Source of the DNA: Mangrovimicrobium sp033283385
GTDB lineage: Bacteria > Pseudomonadota > Gammaproteobacteria > Pseudomonadales > Halieaceae
Assembly (NCBI GenBank): GCA_033283385.1
Contig: JAWMQQ010000001.1
Span: 992,001-1,056,000 of the forward strand
Direction of reading: 5' to 3'
Length of the DNA stretch: 64,000 nt
Shown: positions 1 through 7,153 of the stretch, piece by piece
Layout: each line of letters starts with the position of its first letter
How positions within the stretch are numbered: position 1 is the first letter of the stretch
Notes under the pieces: generated by a model
What the model was told of the DNA's origin: nothing
What the model saw: only the letters and a program-made list of their open reading frames with translations
The model's database searches: none
Position numbers and translations under genes: made by a program

Positions 1-2
1 TC

Positions 3-575
3 GCCGATCCCTTTCGCCGCTACGACTGCACCCGCAATACCGACGGCGGCGTGGCGGTACTGGTGACCACCGCGGAGCGCGCCCGCAGCCTGTGCGCAAA
101 CCCGGTGTACCTGCTGGGCGCCGGCACCGGCCACAATATCGTCAACTGGCACAAGGGCCTGGTGTACGAGAACCACGACAATGTCGCGCCGGCGAAGGCG
201 CGGGCCTTCGCGCAGGCGGGCATGGGTATCGACGATATCGACATGGCCCAGCTCTACGACCCCTTTACCATTTCCCCGCTGATGCAGCTGGAGGCATTCG
301 GCTTTGTCGGGGAAGGGCAGGGCGGCCCGTTCTACGCCGAGGGCGGGGCGGGGCCGGACGGCAGCATCCCCACCAATACCGGCGGCGGCCAGTTGTCCGC
401 CTACTATTCCACCGGTTTTACCGGGGTCGCGGAGGCGGTGCTGCAATTGCGTGGCGAGGCGGGTGAGGGGCAGCTAAAAAAATCGGAAACGGCACTGGTC
501 AGCGGCCATGGCATGAACGCGGGCGTGCAGAACACCTGGGCGCACGCCTGCATGATTCTCGGCCGCAACCCCTGA
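3..575 (+). CDS. Thiolase-family protein (lipid-transfer type), C-terminal part
   Basis: This is the 3' part of a thiolase-superfamily protein of the SCP-x/lipid-transfer type, cut by the window edge. The frame is open from base 3, so the true start lies upstream and the GTG at 51 is internal. Visible thiolase pieces are the YDPFTISPLMQLEAF segment, the NTGGGQLS glycine loop and the C-terminal SGHGMNAG loop, which carries a catalytic His in thiolases. A Zn-ribbon/OB-fold partner gene follows after 16 bp. That pairing is typical of two-subunit thiolases or retro-aldolases acting on bulky acyl-CoAs such as steroid side chains. The substrate cannot be told, and the catalytic Cys region lies outside the window. 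Confidence 0.85.
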   Translation, partial: ADPFRRYDCTRNTDGGVAVLVTTAERARSLCANPVYLLGAGTGHNIVNWHKGLVYENHDNVAPAKARAFAQAGMGIDDIDMAQLYDPFTISPLMQLEAFGFVGEGQGGPFYAEGGAGPDGSIPTNTGGGQLSAYYSTGFTGVAEAVLQLRGEAGEGQLKKSETALVSGHGMNAGVQNTWAHACMILGRNP

Positions 576-591
576 GCACGCGAGACAGACC

Positions 592-1032
592 ATGAGCACA
601 CAGGACGCCGCGCAACAACATCCCCTGATGCAGGCCGTGCGCCGCTATGGCGGCGACCCCGCGGACCTGCCGTTCTGGGAAGCCTGCGCAAGCGGCAGCT
701 TCCTGCTGCACCGCTGCGGCAAGTGCGAGCGCCACTACTGGCCCGCCAGCCGCTGTATCGAACACGGTGACGAGGCCATGGCCTGGGTGCCCGCCAGTGG
801 CCGCGGCCAGGTGTATACCTATACGGTGATGCACCGCGCGTACACCCCGGATACCCGCGACAGCGTTCCCTTCGCCATCGCGGTGGTGCAGTTGGAAGAG
901 GGGCCGTTCTATCACAGCAATATCCTCGACTGCCCCTTCGATGCGGTGGCGGTCGGTATGCCCGTGGAGGTCGTCATGCAGCCGCACGAGAGCGGGCTGA
1001 CGATTCCCCAGTTCAGGCCGCGTGCGGAGTAA
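592..1032 (+). CDS. Zn-ribbon/OB-fold (DUF35) thiolase partner
   Basis: A 146-residue protein of the DUF35/OB-fold acyl-CoA-associated family, which normally binds a lipid-transfer thiolase and helps hold the acyl-CoA. The N-terminal zinc ribbon has Cys42, Cys45 and Cys55. The fourth ligand position is His58 rather than the usual Cys, so the metal site may be CCCH or degenerate. The C-terminal half (about 65-146) is the OB-fold, with a GRGQVYTYTVMHRAY strand pair. It lies 16 bp downstream of the thiolase and is surely co-transcribed. A second DUF35/thiolase pair in this window (29782-31333) keeps all four Cys. Family call secure, substrate unknown. Confidence 0.85.
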   Translation: MSTQDAAQQHPLMQAVRRYGGDPADLPFWEACASGSFLLHRCGKCERHYWPASRCIEHGDEAMAWVPASGRGQVYTYTVMHRAYTPDTRDSVPFAIAVVQLEEGPFYHSNILDCPFDAVAVGMPVEVVMQPHESGLTIPQFRPRAE

Positions 1033-1086
1033 GGTCCGCGCCGGCGTGCAGAAAAACACGTGATCGAATCACGAGGAGGATCAGCT

Positions 1087-2277
1087 ATGTCATCCGTAGC
1101 CCTGAAAAAAGCCGATGAAAGCAACCGCGGTACCGCAGTGAAGCGCCAGATCGTCGACGCGGACGCGCACATGGACCCGCCCTACGAGATGTGGAAGGAC
1201 TACCTCCCGGCGGACCTCGCCCACCTGGCGCCGGTGATCGAGCACGGCGAGGAGCACGACTGGATCGTGTTCGAGGGCAATAAACGCCCGGTGATGATGA
1301 TCTCCAACCAGGCGGGACGCGAGGGCAAGGACTACAAGATGGTCGGCCGGCGCTCGGAGATGCGGCCGGTATGGCTGCCCGAGACGCGCCTCGACGACAT
1401 GACCACCGACGGCATGGACGCGGCGGTGCTGTTCGGCGGCGGCCCGCTGGGAACGGCCAACCCCGATCTCTACATCGCCAGCTTCGAGGCCTACAACCGC
1501 TGGCTCTGGGACTTCTGCGGCGCCGACCGCAAGCGCCTGGTGCCGGTGGGCTACGTACCCATGCGCGACGTGGACGAAACCGTGCGCATGCTGAAGGACC
1601 TGGCGAAGCTCGGCTTCAGCACGGTGAATATTCCCGCGTTCCCGATGGACCCGGATGTCCCCAAGGCCGGTGGTTTTACCGCGCAGGCACTGGGCCTGTC
1701 CGGCAACCCCAACGGCGAGCGTTCCTACATCGACGCGGAATACGACAAGCTGTGGGAGACCGTCACCGAACTCGACATGACACTGACCATGCACCTCGGC
1801 GGCCGTGTGCCGCGCTTCGGCAACAAGCTGCACTTCCTGCCGGACCTGGTGATGAGCAAGACGGCGATGGCCGAGCCGGTGGCCGTCCTGACCTATGGCG
1901 CGGTATTCCAGCGCTTTCCGAAACTGCGCCTGGCCATCGTCGAGAGCGGTGTGGGCTGGATGGCGTGGATGGCCGAGTACATGGACCGCACCTGGGAGCG
2001 CCAGAGGTTCTGGACCGACAGCCCGCTGAAGGAAAAGCCCAGCCACTTCATGGACCAGAACGTCTACGCCTCGTTCATCCACGATCGGGTAGGCATCCTC
2101 AATCGCAACATCCCCGGCGGCAAGAACATCATGTGGTCCTCGGACTACCCGCACTCGGAGACCACCTTCCCCAACTCGCTGCATGTGATCGAGCGGGATT
2201 TCGAGGGCATTCCCGAGGCAGACATCAACGAGATCGTCTGCGAGCGGGCAAAGCGGCTTTACAGGGTCGGCCAGTAG
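1087..2277 (+). CDS. Amidohydrolase family 2 protein
   Basis: A 396-residue TIM-barrel metal-dependent hydrolase or decarboxylase of the Amidohydro_2 (ACMSD/LigW-like) superfamily. The N-terminal metal motif is DADAHMDPP (residues 24-32). Further candidate ligands are the MHLGGR histidine near 238 and the SSDYPHSE aspartate near 358, with IVESGVGW between them. I take the ATG at 1087 because GAGGAGGAT precedes it at ordinary spacing; an in-frame GTG at 1060 has no such site. Members next to thiolases and nitroreductases are common in actinobacterial and marine lipid or steroid loci, but few have a known reaction. Hydrolysis or decarboxylation of a ring-cleavage intermediate is an inference. 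Confidence 0.85.
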   Translation: MSSVALKKADESNRGTAVKRQIVDADAHMDPPYEMWKDYLPADLAHLAPVIEHGEEHDWIVFEGNKRPVMMISNQAGREGKDYKMVGRRSEMRPVWLPETRLDDMTTDGMDAAVLFGGGPLGTANPDLYIASFEAYNRWLWDFCGADRKRLVPVGYVPMRDVDETVRMLKDLAKLGFSTVNIPAFPMDPDVPKAGGFTAQALGLSGNPNGERSYIDAEYDKLWETVTELDMTLTMHLGGRVPRFGNKLHFLPDLVMSKTAMAEPVAVLTYGAVFQRFPKLRLAIVESGVGWMAWMAEYMDRTWERQRFWTDSPLKEKPSHFMDQNVYASFIHDRVGILNRNIPGGKNIMWSSDYPHSETTFPNSLHVIERDFEGIPEADINEIVCERAKRLYRVGQ

Positions 2278-2298
2278 GGGCGGGGAGGGAGATTTCCG

Positions 2299-2739
2299 AT
2301 GAGCGATTCGAGCCGTTACATCCAGACGGATATCAGCCTGCTCAACGAGGAGCACGTGAAGCGCTACCGGGAAACCGGCGGCGAGGTCGGGCATATCTGG
2401 AATGGCGCCACCGCCCTGTTGCTGACCACCGTCGGCAACAAGTCGGGCCAGTTGCGCACCACGCCGCTGATCTACGCGCAGGACGGTGACGACTACGTCA
2501 TCATCGCGTCCAAGGGTGGCGCCCCCAGCCATCCCGCCTGGTACCTGAATATCAGCAAGACGCCGGAAGTGGAGATCCAGGTACTGGACAAGGTCATGCA
2601 GGCGACCGCCACGACTGTCGAGGGCGCCGAGCGCGAGCGGCTGTGGAAGGTCGCGACCGACGTCTGGCCCAACTACGACCAGTACGCGGAGCGCACGGAC
2701 CGGCTGATACCCGTCGTCAAACTCACACCGCACGACTGA
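2299..2739 (+). CDS. Nitroreductase/quinone reductase family protein (DDN-like)
   Basis: A 146-residue split-beta-barrel protein resembling the deazaflavin-dependent nitroreductase (DDN, DUF385) family. Visible marks are LLLTTVGNKSGQLRTTPLIY (about 34-53), the phosphate-binding region of this fold, and GAPSHPAWYLNI (about 75-86). Characterised members in mycobacteria use coenzyme F420; others bind FMN or fatty acids. The gene starts 22 bp after the amidohydrolase with a GGAGGGAG ribosome site and is followed 14 bp later by a kinase-like gene, so all belong to one operon. Another F420-type enzyme occurs at 34392. Whether this organism makes F420 cannot be seen here. Confidence 0.8.
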   Translation: MSDSSRYIQTDISLLNEEHVKRYRETGGEVGHIWNGATALLLTTVGNKSGQLRTTPLIYAQDGDDYVIIASKGGAPSHPAWYLNISKTPEVEIQVLDKVMQATATTVEGAERERLWKVATDVWPNYDQYAERTDRLIPVVKLTPHD

Positions 2740-2752
2740 GGAGAGTACGCAC

Positions 2753-3823
2753 ATGGCACAGGCAATCACGGCAATAACATCGGGCCTGGCAATTCCGGAA
2801 ACCCTCGAAGAGGCCACAGACCCGCGGTGGTTGGGCGAGGCGCTGGCCGGTGTGTCCGGCGGCGCCCCGGTGGTCGAGGTCACGCTGACCGAAGTGGTCA
2901 AGGCCATGGCAGCCAAGGTGCGTATCGGCGTGCGTTTCGCCAGCGAGCCGGAACGGGTGCACTACTACTGCGTGAAGGGCTTCCTCGATACCGACCAGGA
3001 TCGCCAGAGCACCGGAGAGGTGACCACGCGCGAATCCAACTTCTATCTGCGTATTGCGCCGCACCTGAGCATGCGCGTGCCGGCTTGCCCCAGTGTGGTT
3101 ACCGACGATTCCGGCCAGGCCATCATGATCATGGAAGACGTTATCGCCAATGGCGCCCACTTCTGCGATACGCACCATCCATTCACCGTCGAGCAGACGC
3201 AGGCGACGCTGGACCAGATCGCGCGGCTGCACGCCGCCTCCCACCTGCTGGAGTCCAATCCCTGGATTCCCCGCGGTATGGACTGGATGGCCGAGTCGCG
3301 CCATTTCCCGGAAGCCTGGATCACCCGGCAGATGCACGACCCGCGCGGAGAGGGCTTACCCGAAGCCACGCTCGACGGCGGCAACCTGCTGGCGGGCCTG
3401 GGGGTGCTGGCGGACCGCAGCAGGGCGGGAGCGCACACGCTGCTGCACGGCGATACGCATATCGCGAATATTTACGAGGACGCGAAAGGCCCCGGGTTCG
3501 CCGACTGGCAGTTGGTCAAGGCCGCCAACTGGGCGATCGACGTGGCCTACCACATCAACTGCGTACTGCCGATCGAGGTTGCGGAATCCCGGGAGCGCGA
3601 GCTGCTTGGCTATTACCTCGATGCGCTGGGCCGTCACGGCGGCTCCCCGGTGGCGGCCGACGTCGCCTGGGAGGAGTACTGCTGCGCGACGCCTTACGGA
3701 TTGTACCTCTGGGCGATCACCACCCGCGTCGATCCGCTCAAGACCCGCGAGAACTTCCAGCGCCTGGGAGCCGCGGTGACGCGTAGCGGGGCCTACCGTC
3801 GCCTGGGCGTTGTCAGCCGTTGA
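2753..3823 (+). CDS. APH-like phosphotransferase
   Basis: A 356-residue protein with the aminoglycoside-phosphotransferase / ecdysteroid-kinase-like fold. The catalytic loop LLHGDTHIANIYED (about 228-241) keeps the His-Gly-Asp and the downstream Asn. FADWQLVK (about 250-257) supplies the metal-binding Asp of the DFG-equivalent. The N-lobe carries ESNFYLRIAP near 95, where such kinases have their Glu. Resistance is unlikely given the setting. Relatives near lipid catabolism probably phosphorylate a small alcohol or sterol-like hydroxyl, but no substrate is established. It is one of three such kinases in the window (also 35492 and 61604). Confidence 0.85.
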   Translation: MAQAITAITSGLAIPETLEEATDPRWLGEALAGVSGGAPVVEVTLTEVVKAMAAKVRIGVRFASEPERVHYYCVKGFLDTDQDRQSTGEVTTRESNFYLRIAPHLSMRVPACPSVVTDDSGQAIMIMEDVIANGAHFCDTHHPFTVEQTQATLDQIARLHAASHLLESNPWIPRGMDWMAESRHFPEAWITRQMHDPRGEGLPEATLDGGNLLAGLGVLADRSRAGAHTLLHGDTHIANIYEDAKGPGFADWQLVKAANWAIDVAYHINCVLPIEVAESRERELLGYYLDALGRHGGSPVAADVAWEEYCCATPYGLYLWAITTRVDPLKTRENFQRLGAAVTRSGAYRRLGVVSR

Positions 3824-3876
3824 GCGTTGCGCCTGTCGGCACAGCTATCAGACCATCAACAGGAGAGATACACACC

Positions 3877-4263
3877 ATGCTGCTGAGCGTGAGACTGGGA
3901 ACCAATGACAAGGCGAAGGCAAAGGCCTTCTACGACGCGACTTTTACCGCCCTGGGGTATCCGTTGACGGAGACCCCCGCAGAATATCCTGTCCTGATGT
4001 ACCGCCTGCCCGGCGGGGGCGCGCTGATCGTGGGCGCTGCCCGCGACGGCAACCCGGCGACCTACGCCAACGGCGGTACCGTGCTGTTCTCGGCACCGGA
4101 TGCCGAGGCAGTCGCTGCATGGCACGCCGCGGGCCTTGCCAATGGCGGCAGCAGCGAGGGCGAGCCGGGCCCGCGGCCGCAGGCCCGCGGCGCCGTGGGT
4201 GCCTACTTGCGCGACCCCGATGGCAACAAGCTCGGCGTGTACTGCGGGCTTAACTTTGAATGA
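3877..4263 (+). CDS. VOC (glyoxalase/dioxygenase fold) protein
   Basis: A 128-residue single-domain vicinal-oxygen-chelate protein, with paired beta-alpha-beta-beta-beta modules. Family marks are an N-terminal FYDATFTALGYPLTE segment and the C-terminal AYLRDPDGNKLGVYC strand. The start is placed at the ATG at 3877, which has AGGAGAG ten bases upstream. A longer frame begins at a TTG at 3820 overlapping the kinase stop, but its first 19 residues look non-coding. Metal ligands are hard to assign: the usual first-strand His is absent. It closes the first operon. Function could be lyase, isomerase or ligand binding. Confidence 0.8.
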   Translation: MLLSVRLGTNDKAKAKAFYDATFTALGYPLTETPAEYPVLMYRLPGGGALIVGAARDGNPATYANGGTVLFSAPDAEAVAAWHAAGLANGGSSEGEPGPRPQARGAVGAYLRDPDGNKLGVYCGLNFE

Positions 4264-4383
4264 CCTACCATTGTCCTGCCGGATTTCTTCGATGCGTATC
4301 TGAAGCACGATACGCAGTCGCTGGAAAATCTCGGGGCACTGGGTGGACGCTATCCAGAAGTCGAATTGCGGCATGATGACTGA
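4264..4383 (+). pseudogene. Possible C-terminal remnant of an alpha/beta-hydrolase-like gene
   Basis: Directly after the VOC stop codon, and in the same frame, 39 codons stay open to a TGA at 4381. They read like protein (FFDAYLKHDTQSLENLG and then RYPEVELRHDD). The FFDAYLK-type ending resembles the last helix of dienelactone-hydrolase and other alpha/beta-hydrolase proteins. There is no start codon or ribosome site of its own, so it is best seen as the tail of a lost gene. The fragment is short and the family match is from memory, so confidence is low. Confidence 0.3.
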
Positions 4384-4419
4384 GCTGGCGAGTGGAAGGC
4401 GTTCCGCCCTTGCGAATAT

Positions 4420-4438
4420 AAATAACAAATCGTCAGCT
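4420..4438. promoter_or_regulatory. Candidate operator, type 1 (AAATAAC-N5-GTCAGCT)
   Basis: Pseudopalindrome with left half AAATAAC, spacer AAATC and right half GTCAGCT, matching the window-wide consensus AAYTRAY-N5-GTCARTT at 12 of 14 half-site positions. It lies about 75 bp upstream of the SnoaL/PhyH operon in an AT-rich stretch. The remainder of the 247-bp gap holds only the coding remnant. Confidence 0.5.
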
Positions 4439-4510
4439 ATTGATTCGACCCACGGCTGACCTTACACTGCCGGTACATCCCTGAATTACCATAAGACAGA
4501 AGGGGGGCGC

Positions 4511-4906
4511 TTGCACGCAGATGCCGCAGCGATGGCGCAAATCGTCGACGTTTTCTATACCGCCCTGAGCCGCAAGGACCTGCAGGGCGCGGTAGCCTGT
4601 TGCAGCCCGGAGGCAGTGTTCTGGCATAATTTTGACGGCGTGGAGCAGACCCTGGAGCAGGCCGCGCAAGGCTGGCAGGGACTGTTCACCGGCTTTGCCG
4701 AGAACCGTATCGACACGGTGCAGTGGGACCGCATTCCCGGCGGCCTGGTGCAGCGCCACCGCTTTCTTCTTCGCGGCAGCGATGGCGTGCTCAAGGCCAA
4801 ACCCTGCTGTATTTTTGTCAGTTTCGAGGCGGGTAGAATCAGCCGTCTTGAAGAGTACATCGACCTTTCCGCTTCGCTGGAGGTGGACAACGATGAGCGC
4901 GCCTGA
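4511..4906 (+). CDS. SnoaL-like (NTF2 fold) protein
   Basis: A 131-residue cone-shaped NTF2/SnoaL-fold protein, as shown by the opening helix AQIVDVFYTALSRKDLQGAV, the EAVFWHNFDG strand and the closing GRISRLEEYIDLS. Enzymes of this fold isomerise, hydrate or cyclise hydrophobic substrates; ketosteroid isomerase is one. The reading frame opens at a TTG (4511) behind AGGGGGGC; an ATG at 4532 is an equally possible start. The end of this gene overlaps the next start by 14 bp, so translation is coupled to the PhyH-like gene. A type 1 operator candidate lies upstream. Exact reaction unknown. Confidence 0.75.
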   Translation: MHADAAAMAQIVDVFYTALSRKDLQGAVACCSPEAVFWHNFDGVEQTLEQAAQGWQGLFTGFAENRIDTVQWDRIPGGLVQRHRFLLRGSDGVLKAKPCCIFVSFEAGRISRLEEYIDLSASLEVDNDERA

Positions 4907-5696
4907 ATCGCTTTCCGCAGAAACCGGTGACATCGCCGCGGGGCTCGCGAACCTGCGCGAGCACGGTTACACCGTGGTGCCGGATGTGCTGGCCGGGGAC
5001 ACCCTGGAGCGCACCCGCGAGGCTCTGTACCGCGCCGCGGAATCGGATCGTACCCGCGGTCGTGAGATCGAGCAGTTCGCCCTGGACAAGGGCGACCAGT
5101 CCCTGACCCAGCGCGTATGGAACGTGCTGAGCCGCGACCCGTTGTTCGAGGACCTGGTCGAGCATCCCCGGGCACTGGCGTTTGTGCGCGAGGTGCTCGG
5201 CTGGCCGGCGCTGCTGGGCAATATCTCCGCCAATATCTGCAGCCCGGGCTGCGAGGGCGGCCACCTGCACGCCGACCAGACCTTTCTCGGCGAACCCTGG
5301 CCCAGCGCCGGTCCGCAGGGGCTCAACGTCGCCTGGGCAATCGACGATTTCACCGGGGCCAACGGCGCCACGCGTATCGTCCCCGGCAGCCACAAGCGCA
5401 ATCGCGGCGTGGGCGCGGACGAAATGGACACCGATACCATCGCCATGGAAGCACCGGCGGGTTCGATGATCGTGTTCGAGAGCCGCCTGTGGCACAAGAC
5501 CGGCCATAACAGCACGACGGACCAGACGCGGGCGGGGATATTCGCGTGGTACACCAAGACCTACGTGCGTACCCAGGAGAACTGGTTCCTCGCCCTCAAG
5601 CCGGAAATCCGCCAGTTCGGCTCCGACGACATGCTCACCCTGCTGGGCTACAAATCCGCAGGCTTCGGCCTGGTGTACGGCCAATCCCCCGATTGA
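4893..5696 (+). CDS. Phytanoyl-CoA dioxygenase family protein
   Basis: A 267-residue non-haem Fe(II)/2-oxoglutarate oxygenase of the PhyH family. The facial triad is visible: His and Asp in HLHADQTF (about 124-131) and the distal His in SRLWHKTGHN (about 197-206), with an Arg about 12 residues later for 2-oxoglutarate. The ATG at 4893 has GGAGGTGG in front and overlaps the SnoaL gene by 14 bp. In-frame sequence upstream to 4632 is an overlap shadow. PhyH-family enzymes hydroxylate branched acyl-CoAs, steroids, halogenated or osmolyte substrates; the substrate here is open. A paralogue follows 45 bp later. Confidence 0.88.
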   Translation: MSAPESLSAETGDIAAGLANLREHGYTVVPDVLAGDTLERTREALYRAAESDRTRGREIEQFALDKGDQSLTQRVWNVLSRDPLFEDLVEHPRALAFVREVLGWPALLGNISANICSPGCEGGHLHADQTFLGEPWPSAGPQGLNVAWAIDDFTGANGATRIVPGSHKRNRGVGADEMDTDTIAMEAPAGSMIVFESRLWHKTGHNSTTDQTRAGIFAWYTKTYVRTQENWFLALKPEIRQFGSDDMLTLLGYKSAGFGLVYGQSPD

Positions 5697-5741
5697 TACA
5701 AAGGCGGGGTCGGCTGCGACTCTTCCGGAGGTACCGCAAGC

Positions 5742-6563
5742 ATGAAACAGGATGAGATGCACAGGCAGATCGGTGAGCAGGGCTTCTGCATTGTCGAAAA
5801 CGCCCTGTCCCCCGCGGAGCTGGAGCGGGCACGGGCCGCCCTGGAGCGTGGAGTGGAGATCACCCGGCAGATCGCGGGCGGCACCCATATCGCGACACTG
5901 GATCCCAATGATCGCAATATCCGCGTGAACAACCTGCCGGCGATCGACCCCGTGTTTATCGAACTGCTGATGCGCGACGACGCGCTGGCGTCGGTTGCGG
6001 CGGCCATCGGTGACAACTACATTGTGTCCAATTTCACCGCGAACATCGCCCTGCCGGGCTCCGGCTCGATGAACCTGCACTCCGACCAGGCGCTTGTCAT
6101 CCCCGGTCCCTGGCTGCATCCCTGGGCAATGAACGTGATCTGGTGCCTGGACGATGTCCACGCCGGCAACGGCGCCACCCGCTACCTGCCCGGCAGCCAC
6201 CGTTTTACCACCGCCGAGGAAGTGCCGGAGAACGCACTGGAACAGACCCTGCCCTTCGAGGCCCCGGCCGGGTCGTTTGTCGCCATGGAGGGCCGGCTGT
6301 GGCATACCTCCGGCTGCAATACCAGCGCGGACGAGCAGCGCCGCATGATGTTCGCCTATTATTCGGCGGACTTTATCCGCCCGCAGGCCAACTGGGCACT
6401 GTGCCTGCCGCCGGACGTCGTGGCGGCGATGGACGACAGGACAAAGGCCCTGTTCGGCGTCACACCCATCGGCAACACGCGTATCGGCGCGGCGATGACC
6501 CGCCTGCCGGGCACGGAACGAAACGAGGCCCAGATCGTGGCCGCGAGCACCACTGGAGGTTGA
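5742..6563 (+). CDS. Phytanoyl-CoA dioxygenase family protein
   Basis: A 273-residue second PhyH-like oxygenase. The iron triad is MNLHSDQAL (His and Asp, about 110-118) and GRLWHTSGCN (about 183-192). RRMMFAYY carries the likely 2-oxoglutarate Arg near 202. It shares the architecture of the preceding gene (the SxxxMNxH strand, the GATRYLPGSH loop) but the two are clearly diverged. They are therefore likely to act at two positions or on two intermediates, not to be a recent duplication. A cupin gene starts 1 bp after its stop codon. Expressed with the SnoaL gene as one unit. Confidence 0.88.
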   Translation: MKQDEMHRQIGEQGFCIVENALSPAELERARAALERGVEITRQIAGGTHIATLDPNDRNIRVNNLPAIDPVFIELLMRDDALASVAAAIGDNYIVSNFTANIALPGSGSMNLHSDQALVIPGPWLHPWAMNVIWCLDDVHAGNGATRYLPGSHRFTTAEEVPENALEQTLPFEAPAGSFVAMEGRLWHTSGCNTSADEQRRMMFAYYSADFIRPQANWALCLPPDVVAAMDDRTKALFGVTPIGNTRIGAAMTRLPGTERNEAQIVAASTTGG

Positions 6564-6564
6564 A

Positions 6565-7080
6565 ATGAGCGAACAGGCCGAACAAAGGCAGCAGTTGAAA
6601 ATCTATCGCGCCAGCGAGGCAAAGGGGCTGATGGAGGAGGGCTGCATGGAGATGAAGCCCATGTCCGAGGTGCAGGCGGAGGGTATCAAGCGCCTGGTGC
6701 GCTCCGGCTATCTCGAGGGCGATGAGATCAAGGTGCTGGTAAACATGCCCGGTTTCGCCCTGACTTACGCCTGGCTGAAGAAAGACTACCCGCTGATGCG
6801 CCACTCCCACGATTCCGACTGCATGTACTACGTGATTGCGGGCAGCCTGAAACTGGGCACCGAGGAGTTGGGGCCGATGGACTGCTTCTTCGTGCCCGCC
6901 GGTGTGCCCTACGTCTACGTGCCCGGGCCGGACGGCGTGGAGGTGCTGGAAGTGCGCCACAAGACCAGCTTCGATTTCGTCAACCTGTCGCACAACGAAA
7001 GCTGGTGGGACAAGGCCGAGCAAACCTGTGCGGCGAACCAGGAAGACTGGAAAAACGCGGTAAAGCCGTCCCTCAAGTAG
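6565..7080 (+). CDS. Cupin-domain protein
   Basis: A 171-residue small beta-barrel (cupin 2 type). The first cupin motif reads MRHSHDSDCMYYVIAGSL (about 73-90), with two His and an Asp/Glu cluster for metal. The second reads GPMDCFFVPAGVPYVYVPG (about 97-115), without an obvious metal His. The start codon lies one base after the previous stop, so this gene is translationally linked to the oxygenases. The preceding about 70 residues contain a MSEVQAEGIKRLVRSGYLEG segment specific to the family. It might be an isomerase or decarboxylase in the same pathway. The operon ends at a strong hairpin 20 bp downstream. Confidence 0.8.
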   Translation: MSEQAEQRQQLKIYRASEAKGLMEEGCMEMKPMSEVQAEGIKRLVRSGYLEGDEIKVLVNMPGFALTYAWLKKDYPLMRHSHDSDCMYYVIAGSLKLGTEELGPMDCFFVPAGVPYVYVPGPDGVEVLEVRHKTSFDFVNLSHNESWWDKAEQTCAANQEDWKNAVKPSLK

Positions 7081-7100
7081 CCGACTCCCCGCCCTGAAAA

Positions 7101-7138
7101 AAAAGGCCGGGCTGTGCTTTCACGCAGCCCGGCCTTTT
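7101..7138. terminator. Bidirectional rho-independent terminator
   Basis: Perfect 14-bp inverted repeat AAAAGGCCGGGCTG / CAGCCCGGCCTTTT with a 10-base loop. It is A-rich on one side and T-rich on the other, so it can stop transcription from the cupin operon and from the convergent TonB receptor gene. Confidence 0.9.
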
Positions 7139-7153
7139 CATGCAGGCGACCTG

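Noticed and set aside
2753..3823. Aminoglycoside resistance gene
   Set aside because: The fold matches but the operon is lipid-catabolic and there are no mobile-element marks.
3820..3876. TTG start of the VOC protein overlapping the kinase gene
   Set aside because: The 19 extra residues do not resemble the family and AGGAGAG sits before the ATG at 3877.
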